Of a stretch of 64,000 nt of DNA, positions 62,309-64,000 are shown piece after piece. The notes beneath the pieces were generated by a model. The model was not told the DNA's origin and searched no databases. It was given only the letters and a program-made list of their open reading frames with translations. The stretch comes from Vespula vulgaris. Lineage: Eukaryota > Arthropoda > Insecta > Hymenoptera > Vespidae. Location: NCBI RefSeq assembly GCF_905475345.1, contig NC_066589.1:7526001-7590000 (forward strand). The letters are read 5' to 3'. The position numbers and the translations under genes are program-made. Numbering within the stretch: the first letter of the stretch is position 1; each line of letters opens with the position of its first letter.

Positions 62309-64000
62309 ATGGAGACTAGTACGAGTACCGGTACTCGTACATCGCGGTTTATGATGGAGGGTGTCGGCGCTCGAGTTATTCGTGGACCCGAATGGAAATG
62401 GGGTAAACAGGTTGGAACATAGGTTACCTATTATAAATATGTATTTTTCAAATTGTTCGAAGAGTCTTTCATTATTATTTTAATGTTGCCAGTATTGTAT
62501 AACATCGTTGTATTGTTGGTTTATGTTAGCCGACAATTTTTTACATTAAATTATATGAAAATTTAAAAATGTTTTTAACCAGCTTTTAAGGTTATTGAAC
62601 AATCAACAATTCTTTTTTATCATGCTTGATTATGTTAATAATCTATTTTAATACATAATAATCATAAATATAAATCCTATTATATTTTATTATTCACAAA
62701 TTGTTTTAATATTATTAGCAAATTAAGCAAAAAATTAAATTGAAATAAATCAAGGTTAAGTTGTGTTAAGAATGTAATATTGTTTAATAGGATGGAGGAG
62801 AAGGGCATGTAGGAACAGTAAGAAATTTTGAATCTCCAGAAGAAGTTGTTGTGGTATGGGATAATGGTACTGCAGCAAATTATCGTTGTTCCGGAGCTTT
62901 TGATTTACGTATATTGGACTCAGCACCAACAGGTGTCAAACACGAAGGAACTATGTGTGACACTTGTAGACAACAACCCATCTTCGGTATTCGATGGAAA
63001 TGTGCAGAATGTGGCAATTATGACTTGTGCTCTATCTGTTATCATGGAGATAAACATCATTTAAGGCATAGATTTTATCGTATTGCTACTCCTGGAAGCG
63101 AACGTGTATTATTAGAACCAAGACGTAAAACTAAGAAAGTATGTGATATAAAATAAATAATTAAAATACAAAAAAATACATAACAAATATCATTATATTA
63201 TAAATGCACAATATTTTTTCTATTTATAGATAGCCATTCGGGGTATATTTCCTGGCGCAAGAGTCGTTCGGGGTGTTGATTGGCAATGGGAAGATCAAGA
63301 TGGTGGAAATGGACGTAGAGGGAAAGTTAACGAAGTACAGGATTGGTCATCAGCTAGTCCTCGTTCAGCGGCTTACGTCATTTGGGATAATGGTGCAAAA
63401 AATTTGTATCGCGTTGGATTTGAAGGAATGGTTGGTTTTCATACAGTGCATTATGATAATGAATTCTTATGCTATAATGAATATTTATTTATTCATATTC
63501 CCTGTTTACTTATTTATATTGTATTTTTTTTCTTTTACTTTTCAGGCAGATTTAAAGGTTGTCAGCGATGCTAAGGGACAAACAGTGTATAGGGATCATT
63601 TACCATTACTAGGTGAACAAGGTCCAGGTAGGACTGGACCGCATGGTTTACAGATTGGAGATCAGGTGCTTATGTAATTTTTAAGCATTAAATTTCTATT
63701 ATTATTATTCTTTTTATATTCCTTTCTTTCTATTTTTTCTTGTGGATTTTAATGGATATTTTTTCTCGATAAAGGTTAACGTCGATTTGGAATTAGAAAT
63801 AGTACAATCTCTCCAACATGGTCATGGTGGTTGGACCGATGGAATGTTCGAATGTCTCGGTACTACCGGTACGGTTGTTGGTATCGACGAAGATCACGAT
63901 ATTGTCGTTTCATATCCAAGTGGCAACAGGTGGACTTTCAATCCAGCTGTAATTACAAAAGTCCAGATACCTGTTCCTGTTACAAGTTCTAGTACGGACA
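62309..64000 (+). CDS. mib1: E3 ubiquitin-protein ligase mind bomb (Mib1), N-terminal part
   Basis: Five exons are visible, the last cut by the window edge: 62309-62410, 62791-63138, 63230-63430, 63546-63665, 63775 onward (about 332 codons). In order: a MIB/HERC2 domain (from GARVIRGPEWKWGKQDGGEG), a ZZ zinc finger (MCDTCRQQPIFGIRWKCAEC, then CSICYHGDKHHLRHRF), a second MIB/HERC2 domain (FPGARVVRGVDWQWEDQDGG), and the start of the REP region, including QSLQHGHGGWTDGMFECLG and DEDHDIVVSYPSGNRWTFNP. This matches the substrate-binding half of Mib1, which ubiquitinates Delta/Serrate-type ligands and so triggers the endocytosis needed for Notch signalling. The ankyrin repeats and RINGs would follow beyond the window. 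Same strand as LTN1, about 620 bp downstream. Confidence 0.96.

Overview
This window is animal nuclear DNA, almost certainly from an insect. Genes are split by many short GT-AG introns, the DNA is strongly AT-rich outside exons, microsatellites are dense, and there is a mariner transposon plus intron-containing tRNA-Tyr. The proteins are metazoan. A hymenopteran is my best guess (AT richness, long TC/GA runs, mariner ends), but that is inference and I cannot name a species.

Layout. (1) 1-13093, minus strand: a scaffold-attachment-factor-B-like SAP/RRM protein in 15 exons, carrying a dead mariner in intron 3 and a possible skipped exon near 9.7-10 kb. (2) 13781-15463, minus: tektin-1. (3) 16542-20948, plus: Bre1 (H2B ubiquitin ligase), head to head with tektin-1. 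(4) 21-36 kb: AT-rich sequence with tRNA-Arg(UCG), intron-bearing tRNA-Tyr(GUA), a MITE, and a GC/GA-rich island at 28-29.5 kb that may hold promoter or 5' exons. (5) 36246-48916, plus: an ABCA5-like full-length ABC transporter in 22 coding exons. Its first coding intron contains, on the opposite strand, the two-exon gene for tubulin polyglutamylase complex subunit 2. (6) 49-53.4 kb: low-complexity intergenic DNA with a second MITE and a small GC-rich island. (7) 53429-54154, minus: PIG-F, sharing a roughly 400-bp divergent promoter region with (8) LTN1/listerin, 54562-61688, plus. (9) 62309 to the window end, plus: the 5' part of mind bomb (Mib1).

For all eight genes I assigned splice junctions by hand. 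In the seven complete genes the summed coding lengths are exact multiples of three (SAFB-like 941 aa, tektin-1 414, Bre1 958, ABCA5-like 1724, TPGS2 292, PIG-F 241, LTN1 1712), which strongly supports the models. Three of the eight are RING-type ubiquitin ligases (Bre1, LTN1, Mib1). Two are microtubule/cilium genes (tektin-1, TPGS2), and both carry an RFX X-box-like palindrome about 100 bp upstream of the start codon, which is the most interesting regulatory signal found here. No wholly new multi-gene system was seen.
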